Shown here one piece after another: positions 25,663 to 39,100 of a stretch of DNA of 64,000 nucleotides; within the stretch, counting starts at the first letter, position 1; each line of letters begins with the position of its first letter. A program made the position numbers and the translations under genes. The notes beneath the pieces were generated by a model. It was not told the DNA's origin. It saw only the letters and a program-made list of their open reading frames with translations, and searched no databases. Source of the DNA: Gordionus sp. m RMFG-2023 (lineage: Eukaryota; Nematomorpha; Gordioida; Chordodea; Parachordodidae). The DNA lies in NCBI RefSeq assembly GCF_954871325.1, contig NC_088776.1:7323985-7387984 (forward strand), read 5' to 3'.

Positions 25663-27020
25663 ACATTATTGCTTACGAAAAGTAGATCAGTTTTGGACAT
25701 AGATTAATATGAAAATATTTAAGGTATTCATTCGTCTATTCTTGTAAAAAATAAAAGGAACATTTGGCAGAACAAAATATTTATTTTTAAACAGAGTTTG
25801 AAAAAAAAATTGTGATTCCATCTTGAAAGATTTTTGGAATGCATAAAAATTTTTTACAAAAAATTGGCATTTTTAGGTAAAAGATCGATAAAAAAAATTT
25901 TTTGATGATTTTTTTTCAATCTCTGTTTTTTTTGAAATATAATAAATTATCGTATTATTATTTTTTGATTTAGATCCTTAATAACTTTGTAAGATATTAT
26001 AGTTTAGGTCCACAAAAACACAAGGAAATTGCCAGCTGATTTATTTAAATTTTTTTATTGATCTGTTTATAATGACGTGACGTTATTTGACAGATGATCA
26101 GTAAAAAAAAATACTTTATTAAAAAGCAATTTTTTCTCTTATATAATGGCCCTAACCCATTATTTTTTAATTTTAAAATTCTTCCAAATAAAAAATTACC
26201 TTCAGATCCACTTTCCTTGAGTGGACCTGTTATCTTTAATATAAGTTACATATTTTATTTAAAACTTCTCTTAAATTTTGTTTTTATTTTCATGGCAATG
26301 AAGAAACGGAGAATTAAATTGCGAATAAATTTAATAACAATATTTATTTTGTTTATTATAGAAAACCTGGAAAATGAGACGATATATATATATACTGGTC
26401 TGTTGTTTTTTGGCGTTTACATATATTTAAAAAAGTAATGTATATCAAAATCAACCAATCAATACATTCCAAATTCTTGGTACCAATCAACATCATTCTG
26501 AATAGTGACCAACCAAGCGAAAATGAAATTAAATTACAGATTAATAATATTGTGATCAATTCGAAATAAAACAAAACATTTTTTTTTTGATTTTATTTTC
26601 AGTTCTTTTGCCCTACTTTTAAATTATAATTTTTTTTTTCTACTTATAATTATAAAAAACAAATCTTTTTTTTTACACCCTTCACCCCTCCCATAGCTAT
26701 TAAATACTAATATGCAGATAAAAAGCATTTAAAAGGTCTTCTGGCTAATTAACGTTATCATTGGATAGCACTGACTGGTAGTTGCTATTATTTTTTTTCT
26801 AAAATTGATAGTTAGTGGAAAGCAATAAAAAAAAATGATATTTTTGATATATTAATATAATTAGACTCAATTTTAAAGAAAATAATTATTTAATGGAAAA
26901 ATCCATGACCTTTTTGCCAATTATTTATTCAAAATGTTATAATGAAAAAAAAACAATACTTTTTATAATTCTGGTTTTATTCATTTTTTTTTGATAAGCT
27001 TTCGATCTTGTAGTTTGAAG
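25663..27020. other. intergenic, nothing recognised
   Basis: Low-complexity AT-rich DNA. Open frames here (for example 26094-26438) consist of F, I, K, L and N runs and show no domain, so they are taken as chance. Confidence 0.4.
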
Positions 27021-27290
27021 TTATAGTTCGTCGGTCTAGAATTGGAGTGCTCCACACGACATTTTCAAAATTTTTGAGTTAGTAATGGATAATAACTTAT
27101 TTATTCCCAAATATATAATATAAATAAAAACTAGATTTAAAAAAATATAATTTTTGCCAAAGTTATAGCTCTGTCAAAATTGATCAATAAGCTTTTCCTA
27201 TATTTTATTTTAATCTTTAATGTTTATTTTCTCATTTTAAAAACATTTGCGCAAGTGGAACACTCCAATCCTATCCCGACGAGTTTATAA
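27021..27290. mobile_element. short MITE with TATAGTTCGTCGG ends
   Basis: The arm 27021-27055 (TATAGTTCGTCGG, then ATTGGAGTGCTCCAC) is matched inverted by 27255-27290, whose complement reads TATAAACTCGTCGG and ATTGGAGTGTTCCAC. Arms are about 35 bp and the total is about 270 bp. TA steps at both ends would suit a Tc1/mariner-type target, but this is not certain. Confidence 0.65.
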
Positions 27291-30078
27291 AAAAAAATAT
27301 TAAATGCAAAATAAAAAAAAATAACCTTGCTTTCCAATGAAAATCGCTCGTAATTCGCAACATCGAAAAATTACGCTATATTGTAAAAAAAATAAAATCA
27401 ACTTTGTAATAATTTTTTATTTTTTTCGCAAAAAAAAATTTCTCTATATAGAAAATTTTGGAAAAGAGTATTTTGTTGTATACCTGTAAAATATTTATTT
27501 ATTATTTTTTATATATAAAATTTTTTATTTATTCATTGTATGGATGAGATGTATAACTTTAAAAAATAAACTGTAAATTAAGATTTGAGATGTTCGCTTT
27601 GACTGAGCAGCTGAAAAAGTAAGATAAAATAAGAAGAAAAAACTACACCGCCAAGTACTTAAAAACCAAAAGGGGTGTTCCTAGTTCAAAAACTGTTTAG
27701 TTTTCAAAACCTTAATTTATTGTTTTCACTAAAAATTTTGCACTAGTAATAGTTATAACAGCCTGCACTATTTTTTTTACCATAAAATTATAAAATAACC
27801 CATTCAGAAATTAGCATTATATATATATAGTACAGTTCAGTCTAGCCGATTTTTAAAGACGCACCGTGTGAATTACAATAAAAAGCCCAAATAGAACCAT
27901 GAATATGAACCACAATATAAAGACCGGGCCTATTTTTATTATGGGTTTTAAAAAGCCTATGTATAAGCAAAATATCGTCATAAAATTGAAAAATTTTGAT
28001 TTATTTGTAAATAATAGATATTAATTAAATATGATATATATTACCAGAATAAAATTAACTTCATTTGATATTATTTAACAGATTTAGAGGTATCTTTATC
28101 TATTCTACATACATTTTGATGTATTTTTAATTTACGATTTTTTATATTAAAGGTAATAATATTTGAATCAAATTCATTTAACAATATGTCCGAGATTTCA
28201 TTAGAAAAAACAAACCATGCAAATTTTATTTTACGCAATGGATGATGACAACATGGTAAATTATATTCGATTCTTGGGCACGCCATAGATGGTGTATGAG
28301 CATTAATATAATATTTAACACTTAACAAATTTTAAATAATTTTTCTTAAAATAAGTGTCGGAATTTTAATATATTTAAGGATTATACCAATATTAGTTAT
28401 TCATTTATTATATATAACTACTATGCAGTTAGTGTCGGGTAAAAAGAGTTCAATATGGCTAAAAAATTTTACAGATAAACTAGGGTGCCTGCCTTAATGA
28501 TAAATATCTAAAATGTAACAATTATTTATATATTGTATGTGAATCTAGGACTAATCTTAGCTTATCGCCACTTTTTCCGCTATGCAATCTATGAGATGAT
28601 TAATTGGCATATAAAAATAATAAATCAGCAAGGCCATATAAATTATACACTAAACAGTTAGATAAAATAAAGAATGGTTTATTTAATTTGCGGTATGTAT
28701 AGTATTCTCACAATCACTAAAACTAGAAGTCAAATAATGTTTAAATATCATTATAATAAATTTACTATGCGAATGCTTTTAAATTTGGACACTATTTCGC
28801 TAAATCTTAACTTCTATAATTAATAAAGCTTTTAAATATCAATTTTAATAAATACCTTATCATATCTTTGGAAGGAACTGATATTTATATTTTTTTTAGG
28901 ATGATGATGATTCATATTTAAAATTTTAATTTAGATTGTTGTATTTAAGCCTATTAAATTATGATTATAATAGATAAATAAAGTAAAAATCATTATTATA
29001 GTTAATATTCTTAAATATTTAGAGTCAATATAATTACAATCAATATATACGTATTATACTAATATATTAAGTTATTAGAAAATTACAAAATTTGAATACA
29101 AATTCTATAAAAAAATTAATAAATATAATTTATGAGAAGAAATTTAAGAGGAAAAATAATTTTAAATTGGAAAGAATAAAAGGGAAGATTTAATTTTTTA
29201 ATGAGGGACCATCATCGGGGCGATTGAAAAGATACACAATTTGCCTTAAGAAGTCTATGGCGGTTCTCTGTCATAGATAAGACTCAAAGAATTTTTTCTG
29301 ATTTGGAAGTTGACGTCTACCAAAATTTTTTTCTAGCTAAATTTCTATATGTTGTTAATGTTGGTAATTTGTAGAATCAGCGCTTTATTTGTCGATCTTC
29401 AAATTATGCGCTTTGCCTTAGAGCGTCCTTGTTAAAATTAGAAGAGGAGTCTGTGTTCAGACTAGTCCCATATTAAAAACTTTCCTTGTGAGTTTTGATT
29501 ATGGAATTCGTTCGATTCCATCATAATGTCTACCATCGTAAAAGAGATTAGAAGGATAATATTTATATTGTTTGATCTTATAATGTGTAAAATAAATTGC
29601 GAATATTATAAATGAAAGCAACAAAAGAGTGAATTACATTTATTAAATTCATATTTAGTCAATCAATTAATTTTATTAGCGTTAATCAACCGGATCAAAA
29701 CCAAATAAATTTGGAAAATTTATCTTAACAATAATTGCTACTGAATTTTAATACTATTTCTAAGAATTATTTTTAGCTTCCCTTTGAAATATTTATTCTA
29801 GTTCCTATATCACTGCCTTGAACATTCTTACCGAATAACAGGTGTTTTATACATTTTTGGCATGCAGGCATCTAAAAATTTTATTTTTGGAAACATCGTG
29901 AACAAATAATAAAACTATACGAACTCCTCATATTAATTTCCCCAGTTTGATGGAAATAAGGAAAATCTAGCATATCTGTTCTATCTACAACTAGAGGATG
30001 AGACGTTTTTATCACGAACGTGAAAATAATAAAACTATGAAGGATATGATAATTAATTAATTTGTCTAAATAAGTAAA
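27291..30078. other. intergenic, no gene recognised
   Basis: AT-rich. A minus-strand frame at 28071-28328 has a mixed composition (CPRIEYNLPCCHHPL) that is less trivial than its neighbours but matches no family I know. About 29160-29560 is slightly GC-richer. No clear promoter elements are visible before the predicted MAP3K4 start. Confidence 0.35.
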
Positions 30079-30186
30079 ATGGTCAAACTGAAGTCTAAAA
30101 TTTCTTCAGAGGAAGAAGACTCTTGGCTTGAATTTTTTAAAGATTTTCCACTGAAGCCAAGGAAAAAGAAATTGCATTCTAAACAA
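30079..30186 (+). CDS. MAP3K4: candidate first coding exon of MAP3K4
   Basis: AAAATGG context, 36 codons starting [20 protein letters not shown] and ending [11 protein letters not shown], then a GTATGA donor in phase 0. The next exon opens in phase 0 at 33422 after TTCTTAAG, so the two join in frame. The acidic stretch followed by a basic P-R-K-K-K cluster and K-Q resembles the early N terminus of MAP3K4 proteins. Without this exon the long exon has no in-frame ATG near its start, so some upstream exon is needed. Confidence 0.6.
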
Positions 30187-33100
30187 GTATGAAATGTCTG
30201 AATATTAACTATTTTAAATTATTTAGGTCTATAAGTTTAAAAAATAATTATTTAAGTTAGTTATGTACCTAATAATTTATATATCTATTTACCTAAGATT
30301 ATTTGTATTTGAAAATAAAGCTCAGTATTTTTCATAAAATTTTGGTTTTTTACTCTCTTATTAATATTTATCATTCCAGTTAAATTTAAATCACAAATTT
30401 CAAAATAATTTTAATTGATGATTATAAATATATAAAAATATAATATAGGTTCAAAATATACCATGAGTTATCAAAATATTTATTCAATTTTTTTAATTTG
30501 TATAATTATATTTGACATAGTAATGTAGATCTCTTTAACACAAATTATTTATATACAAGAAATATAATTATTTATTTATGCTATAAAAAAAACTAATATG
30601 AGTATTTAAAACTATTTAAAATGATTTTTCTATATTTAATAAAATTAATATATAGTAGTGATTGGCATATAAAAAGAGATATGATTAGGAAATTATTTAT
30701 CTTGCTTGAGTACAAACAAACACCTTGTAGTTTGTTTGAAAATATTAATAAATTTCAATAATTAAGATAAATTTTAAAATAAAATTAGGCAGATTTTATA
30801 TTTGTAATCATTACAAATATCTATTATAGTTGCTGAAATAACTGTTCTTAAAGGCACTTGTAATTATTTAATTTTTAATGCAGTTGCAAATATATTTTTT
30901 TTATAAGCACTAATTGCAAATATCTGTTTTATATAAGTAGTTGTTGCAATTAATTAGCACTATATATGCACTCAGTGCTAATATTTATTATATATGATCA
31001 TTTATTGCCTCAAGTATTTATACTCTAGAATTTCTTAATTTGGCAACCATATACAAGTAATAATTTTAATTTTTTATAGTATTTTATATTTCTTTACATT
31101 CTCTACAATTTCTATAAGTTTAATTGTTTTTACTACACCTATGCATTAATTTTTTATTTTTATTAAATTTATAAATGCCTGTAACAAAATTTGAAAAATT
31201 TACTTTTTTCATGAATTTAATGAGGCCAGCTTGACCTATGAAATACATTAATATAGTATTTCAGATCAACCATCTTTAGTTGAAAATTCTATAATTAAGT
31301 ATTCAAATATAATTTAGCATATTTTATATTTAAACATGGACTTAAAAGACATAGCACTTCTTCTGAATGCAGAAACAATTCCAGTTTGTGCAAAGAATGT
31401 TTATTCAATCTTGACATTGTTTTAAAATCTAATATAACCCTGGAACCTTATTTAATATTTTATTTAATGAATTACAAATCAACTATACTCTAGATTTAAA
31501 ATAAACTCATTAGAAAGTTATATTTATAATTTTAATAAAATATATATATGAAATATTGTCAAAACAAAGACAATTTAATTTGCTATTTGAAGTACCTCAT
31601 CACATGAAAAATACAGATATGTTTATATCCAAGGGAAAAGATCTCAAACAAGGCCTTCCTCATCAAAAATATGTTTTGCTTTAACCACCCATAAACAAGC
31701 TATCTGAGAATGCCCTATGCCCATCAACTGCTAATGAAATAAATAAGAAATTTCCATATTCATTATGTAATTGACATCTATAAATAGAACCTCAGAATAA
31801 TTATTAAACATTGTTGCATACAACTTAAATGTAAATTCCATGTAACTCCTAATTTTCTTCCAATGTTTCTACTATTGTCCCCTTTTAGTTTTCTAACTGG
31901 GACACCACATTAATAAGTGTATTAGGGCTCATTTTCTTTTTTCAAACTGGCCAATATATTTAAGTGTTGTATTTACTCCAGATTTGTATATACATTCTTG
32001 GATCTCCACTTCATTACCTTTAAGCTATAGTGCTTGTTCACAATGAAGTCAAAACATATTATGTGTGAAAAATATGTGCAATATCTTTAAAGTAACAATT
32101 ACAAGTTATACTAATGTATAAGGAGTTTTTCAACAGAAAGGCCTTATTTGAGATCTTTTCCCTTTCTGATATACATTTCTGTATTTTTTGTGTGATGAGG
32201 AGCTTTAAACTTCAAACGGGAAATTTTACCCTTGTTTCGACAACATTCATACAAATTTTAATCAAAATTTGAAATATCTATTTGCTGATGAATTATTTAT
32301 AATCTGGAGTATGGTTGCTACATAATTCATTTATAGTCTGGAGTATGGTTGCTACGTAATTTATTAAATAATTAACATTCTTTATATAATAGAAATGATT
32401 CTGTTTTTATTAGAAGTGCAATGTCTTTTAAGTCCATATAATTGTTTTCAATTGGATATTTAAATTGGGTTGATCTGGAAATTACTATATTAATGATCTT
32501 ATTTTTCAAGATAGCCTCATTACTCATGAAAGAGTAAGATTTGTCAAATTTTGTTAAAGGCATCTATAAATTTATTGGAAAGATAAAATTTAATTTACAG
32601 GTATAATAAAAATAATTTTAATTATAGAATTTTAGAATAATGTAAACACTTATAAAATTCTATAAAAAAAATTACAATTATTACTTGTACATGGTTGCCA
32701 AATTATAGAGTATAAATATTTGAGGGAAAAATTTATGGAAATTTATTAAGCCTAAATTTGTAAAGAATAAAAAATTCTATAAAAAAAATTTACAATTAAT
32801 TTCACTTTTAGTTAGAAATTTTAAAATATAAAAAGTAGAGATCAACCTGTATAAAGACTTTTTGGCCCAGCTATTTTCTCCATCTGAGCTTATTGGGGAA
32901 ATAGTGTCTTGCCTAATTGTGTTGTTAAAAACTTCGATTTAATTAATTTAAGAAAACCTTTATTTCGTTAAATGATGGAAGAGGGATCAAGATTTTCATC
33001 TTTTTTTAAACTAAATCTTAGATTTTTTATCAATCCTTCACCTAATGAGCAACTAAAGATATCAAATTTTTTTACCGTTGTCGGGCCGAAAATATTTTTA

Positions 33101-36100
33101 GCCAGAACCCAGTTGATTCGTTCTGAATTATATTTTATTTTAACACCGTTTTTGGTCCACGACTACGAAAGGTAATCAATATAGACCATTTTGTAAGTAT
33201 TAAGCATTTTAAATAGGAGAACGTTGAACCCAAAGGAAGAAAATATGTTTATCACATTTATCCGTTTCGAGAAGATAACAGGAGCGTTAGACTTCATATT
33301 TCACCTTATACCTTTGGTCTTGAGAAACTTTACATTATTTGATACCAGAATAATTATAGGCTAAAAGATTTCTGATAAAATAAATTTTTTTAAAATAACG
33401 TTAATTATTTATATTCTTAAGCCTGATAGCCAACATATTCCTTACTCTTCCTTAAACTATTTCAAAAATGGCGGATTTAATGATCTCGATCGATGGACCT
33501 CTCGCGATATCAATTCATTTTTTTCGGCCGCGTCCGCCTTTTCTTCATCCACTGCCAATCGACTTGTTGACAGATTTTTCCAGAGTTCGAATCATCATGA
33601 TGACGACCAAGACTGGTTTCTTAATTATTTACACGGTATTCGGGCCGATTTCCAGTGTCAGGAGCCGTTCGGGAGACCCCCAGAAACGTCGGGAGAAGCA
33701 AGGTTCTTAGGTTTTGAAAAGGATGATGATGGTAAAAATGGTAAAGACTTGAGCATTGAAGATTTCAAGAAAGAAAATGATAACCTGTTCCCAAAATCAT
33801 CGCTTGGCAATGACGCGAAATCAGATTCGAGCAATAAACGTAGCACATTTAGTCGGAGACCGCTTTGGACTAGTCACCGTGATGGGAAAAAGTCGCCCGA
33901 GGTCCCCACTTTTGCCCGCTCTCGCTTTAGGAGTTGTGGCTTCGGTTCGAATGCGTTAAACGATAAACTCAAGGATAAACATTCTAACCTAATTCACTCT
34001 TGCAAGACTCGCCCAAATATTTCGCTTAAGGTCAGGAGTCCCACTTTCACCCATTACGTAGAGATAGATACTGACACCAACGGGAACTCCGATCAAACAC
34101 ACAGTGAAACCAGGGTCGAAAAAGGATCTGCTCTCGAAGCAGAATATTCGCATCCGACAATGAAAGACAAAAACGATAGAACCAATTCAGAGGAATCGAC
34201 CGTCATGGTAGAGGGGAGAAACTACAAAAAGTCTCAGCATAAAGATTCACTCTCGCAAGATTTATTTGACTACTCCACCGCCTTCTCTTCCCGCCATAGC
34301 TGGAATCCTGGTAACAGGCGGCTTTTTAATGATTTTTTTATGGCTAAGAAAAAAGGCCTTTTGAACCGCTTGGCTTCTTTTTCTTACCCAACCCGGGCCC
34401 ATTTCGCAGTAGTCGATTTCGATAAACCATTCATGTGCTTGGAGAGTAAACCCATTAAAATTCAATTCAATACACCCTCTGATAGTGACCGGGATGTAAC
34501 TGACGCCGAACCTTTATCGAAGAAAAATGTTTATAAATTAGGCTCCGATAACAAGGACCATCCTTATGATCCGGCTTCAAAGGTCTCCCCTCCCATTCCT
34601 TCTAGAGGGAAAAAAATTACTGATACCGAACTGCGAGATTCGCTAAAACCATCCGCTAAAGACGGGCACCAAGGATTCGCTTTGAAGAGGAGGCCACCCG
34701 TCGATAAACACTCGCCATTTTTTTTAAAATTTCGCAGCGAAAATACCGTAAACCGGGAAGAATTATCTTATTATCACGATTCTATTTCTTGTGCCAGTCT
34801 TCCCAACATTCATGATACACCTATCGAATATAATATTGAACCAAACTCTAACGCCTCTCGTCGCTCCCCTTCTCGGAAGTTTGACTATTCCAGTAATTCT
34901 CGCTCGCCGGAGAACGTATGTCATCATTTACCAGTAGATCACGCTAACCTACCCGTGGGTAAACTAGGAGTTCGGGAAATTTTAGACCACGATTCTAGGA
35001 CTGAATTTCAGAATCGACTTACGGCCCTATTAGACTTTGGTGACCAAGAAAGTCCTCAATACACGGATAAATTCTTACCCGACCCTAACATGGCCCAGAG
35101 CAAGCCCGATAAAAGTATCAGATGGCGCAGCAAGCTGTCCGAACTCATGTGGCTTGAACTTAAAGCCCACTTAGCGGGCTTGTCGATGAGACAACAAGAT
35201 AAATGGCTCTGCACCGAACGAGAAACCATGTCTGATATTTTAGACATCATATCCTCCTTTAGGCTAAATAATGATTTTAATATGAGATCGGTGGGTTACC
35301 CCGTTTGTCTAGGCCTTCCTGGCATATTAGAGGGCGTTAACAAAGAAAACGAAGCTGTGATCGATCACACCTTCACTCGTGTCGCTGCTATCTTGGAGGA
35401 CCTTGATAAGTTCGAATCACTCTTTCCTAATTGTAACGCAATCACTCTCAAATACCCCCAGTACCGCGATGCTAAATTTTGTTCACGGGTCAAGACCTTA
35501 TGCCTATGGTACAATATCAACTGGATCATAAGATATAAAATTAGGGCGCTGGCTGACATTCTTTACGTCTCACTCGTGCCTGGAATCGAGTGGCCTTTCG
35601 TTGACACCACTCCCATGCCCGAACAAATGTATTCGCCAAATAAAATCGGTAACGATGGCGATTCATCGAGCTCGCCATGTCAGACCTGCTTCAACCCGGA
35701 ACTTACCTCGCGTTTCGACTCTTACTCCTCTTTCAACTTCTGGAACACTCTAGTCAACGATCGAAGCGATGACCGATCTCCCCCTTCTCCTACCTCGATT
35801 TATCGCGTTTACGTGGAGAAGAGCGTACGGCGAGGCACCCTGGCTAAGATGATATTTGGACTGACCCAGCTGCTTCACCCCACCTTTCAGAGGATCAGAG
35901 CAGCCCTCAACCCTCGCTCACCTTTTAGCGAACAAGATTTTGATAAAGGAGAGATGGAGGATGAGTACGTGCACGGGTTATCGGCTCTCAACGAGGTAAC
36001 CTCTATAGAGTCGGAATCGAATCTTTGCTTGCAGGACTTCCTCCCAATCATGGACATCAAATACGGTTGTTGGGCCAAAGACGATTCAAACGAAAATGTT

Positions 36101-39100
36101 TCTCGATACGGGACATGTGGCACCGAATTTGGCGCCATGAATCTGCCTTCTTTTCGCACCCCTTTTCTCTTTTTAATAAGGGTACCCTTAGACGTGGTTC
36201 ACGAATGGCTGAAGTTAAGAATTGAGCAAAAACCACTCAACCCTTCCTTCCTGAGCGCGAATCAATTGTTGCGGGAGTGTAAGGAAGTTCTCAAAGCCGC
36301 CATTCTTATGAGACACTATTATGAGACCTTTGTCAAGGTTTAGTTTTATCAGATTTTTTTTAACCACACTTTTTACTTAATTTTAAGTAATATGTCACTC
36401 TAAAGTATTAACTAATAATCTTCTATTTTAACTTGTTCTAATTGCTTAGGCCGTATATTTAGACAATGAATTTCCAAACATGGAACTGGATACGTTCGAT
36501 CAAGATCTCAAGAGCATGTATGTTTTGTATTTGGAATATTTGGAAAAACTTGTCCTATTAACCCCCGAAAATACTGATCACACGCAAATCACATTGTTGG
36601 AACAAGAATGGAGTTTTATCAAAATGATTAACCCTTATGTGGTCGACCAGGAGGTATAAATAAAAGAATATAGCACTTAGAATAACGATCTTGCAGACCC
36701 TGAACTCTGCCAACCTATCCGGCCCCGAACGGACCGCAATATAACAATGTTAAAAATATGGGCCGGGCATAAAAATTGGGGAAAGTTCTAAATCTTTGCC
36801 AGGGCGAAAAATTTGATTTTTTATAGGTTTTTGGTATTTGTTAAGGCTAGATAAAATGAATTAGAGAAGCGTTGCGCATGTTTATAACCTAACATAATTA
36901 AAATTAATACATTTTTCCCCCACGCGCATTTAGATCGACGCGAGTAGCAAGATATGCTTACTGATAGGAAAGCTTGTAAGCAGCATCTCCGTGGTCATAA
37001 AAGAAGGCAGTGAAGAATGTTTGGAACATTTTAAAAATTCTAACATAAAGGAACCACGGGCGCTCGACGATAACAGCTCCCTAATTACATCAAATTTGAA
37101 TCAAAGGAATACTTTAAACATGTCCACCACGTCAACTATGTCGACATTCCAAGACTACGATATCTCGTCAAATTACGGTTCTTCCACCAACATAAACTAC
37201 CATTATGACCCCAAAATCGATGACCTACGCCAAAATACCGGGGTGGGTAGAGATGACACCCCTCCTCAAAATAATTTTAACGTCGATAATCTCGTTCTTC
37301 TCGATTTCAGGACCACGTTCTCGGTGGCCAAGGAACGGGCTGGCAAAGTCATGGGACTTTTCAGAACCGTTAGGCAAGATTGCGAACACATAGCCGGGTA
37401 CGAACCTAGCTCCTTATCTTGCTTGCCGAATCCCGATGAGAACGAATATCGGTATCTTTTTCAGAAATTATGCCAAAGCGGTTTCGTTTCCTTGGCTTTT
37501 CGAAATGCTTACCGCGGCAGTCTTGCCTCCACTGCCAATAACGATAATAACATTGTTAATAATAACGAAGAAACCCGAAGAGGAAGTGATTTTTTGCTCA
37601 GGGTAGCCTCCACCAGGAACGATCATCAAAGAGCTCTGTCGCTCAAGGAAAGTAGGCAACTTTCTCGTATCGCTCCGCTTTATCGAGCTAACAGAGCGCG
37701 TGAGAGAAACGATATCGACTCTCGCGTAAAATCGTCGGAGATCAATGATATTGCCAAGGACACTTCACCCCATTTTCCACCTTTGCGAAAATTCGAAAGC
37801 TCTCCTTTCCCAACTTTGTCCGTTTTGAACGAAGCGCCTCCTTTTAAGAAGTCCCCTGATACGATACCCGAAGAAGAAGCTAACTCTAACACAAGTACTG
37901 TGACACGCGACTCCCCCTCTCTTTCTACAGAAGAAATTGGGAGGTTACCTTCTGACCTATCTAAATCTTGGGTTTTCGTTCCTAAATCGATAGCCAAAGA
38001 CTCCCTAGCTCTGTCTCGGTTGTTATTCGCCGAATCGTGGACCCGCCATTCTTCTCATCACAAAACACCTTCTCCAGTAAAAAAGGGCGTCGAAACTGAT
38101 TTATACGAGTTTATGCTACTCGTTAAGACGGGCAGAAACATTTCCAAGAGTTTACCTGCCCGTAATACTGGATACTCTCCCGAATGGGCTGGCAAGACGT
38201 TTTATGTCGACTTATTGAATTATGGTGCAAGTAAAAAAGATAAATATTCTATTTTCGATTATGATAATTTTTCTTCATAATTTCATGAAATAAATATCCC
38301 CATTTATAAATAAGCATGCTTTATTTATAATCATTAAAATTAAACAGGAAAATAAGCATCGATAATGTAAGTTTATTTTATTTTCTCAAGAAATAAAATC
38401 CTATAATGATATATTAAATTAATATTACTTTCCGCTTGACATTTTGTAAAAAAAAGATCATTTAAATTATTTTTTTGTTTGTACACATTTAAAAAAAAAT
38501 GATTGCTAACCCATCCCAACCAATAGCTCAACCCCTTAAAAAGTTCGCCGATTTAACTGGTGATAACAATGATAATACGTGTACACTTTTCTTGGTGAGT
38601 AAAACGGCTTCTCTTCTCAACAAACAGAGGCGTATCGTCGAAGATATGCTATCCCTAAACAAGGCATTCACCCTGGTCAAAGCCCAAATATCGCCCAGGC
38701 TAAGTTTTAACCGCTCTGTCGAGACCGTCAAGGCGAATATAACTGACCTTCTCAGCGGAACTCTCAAAGTGACGGGCGATTTGCTGAAACATTTAGAGCA
38801 CTTCGACTCCGAAGGAATGCCCGAGAGTAATTCTAGGATCCGGGACAATTACAAGGACACTGTACTTTCATGTTGCTTCGAGTTCGGGTTTGATTGTTTC
38901 AAGGTTATCATAAATATTCTATTTATCTTCTTAACACCTCAGTTGTTAAAAACGAATACCTATAGAATCGAATAATTTATAACATTCGTATTAAAACGAA
39001 TAATTGAACTGATTATTTTTATTTGATTCGAAATAATTACGAATATTAAATTATTCGCTTCGTTTAAATTGATCGAATATGTCGATTCATATTCGATTTT

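Noticed and set aside
26094-26438. 114-codon open frame
   Set aside because: Composition is F/I/K/L/N as expected from AT-rich DNA, without domain or splice context.
32972-33175. Possible 5' exon of MAP3K4 with a donor-like GAAAG|GTAATC
   Set aside because: It ends in phase 2, while the next exon is needed in phase 0 at 33422, and the peptide is unlike MAP3K4. The exon at 30079 fits better.
33468-33710. Open frame with a genuine ATG ([15 protein letters not shown]) at the 5' end of the long MAP3K4 exon
   Set aside because: The MAP3K4 frame is open through the same interval and far beyond with protein-like composition, and the ATG frame ends after 80 codons. It is more likely a shadow or, at most, an upstream frame.
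38231-38526. Reading frames continuing past the MAP3K4 exon to TAA at 38280, and an ATG at 38499 as a new gene start
   Set aside because: Splicing 38230 to 38527 (GTAAAA donor, AATAG acceptor) keeps phase and continues MAP3K4 homology; the ATG frame is the same exon with intronic lead-in.
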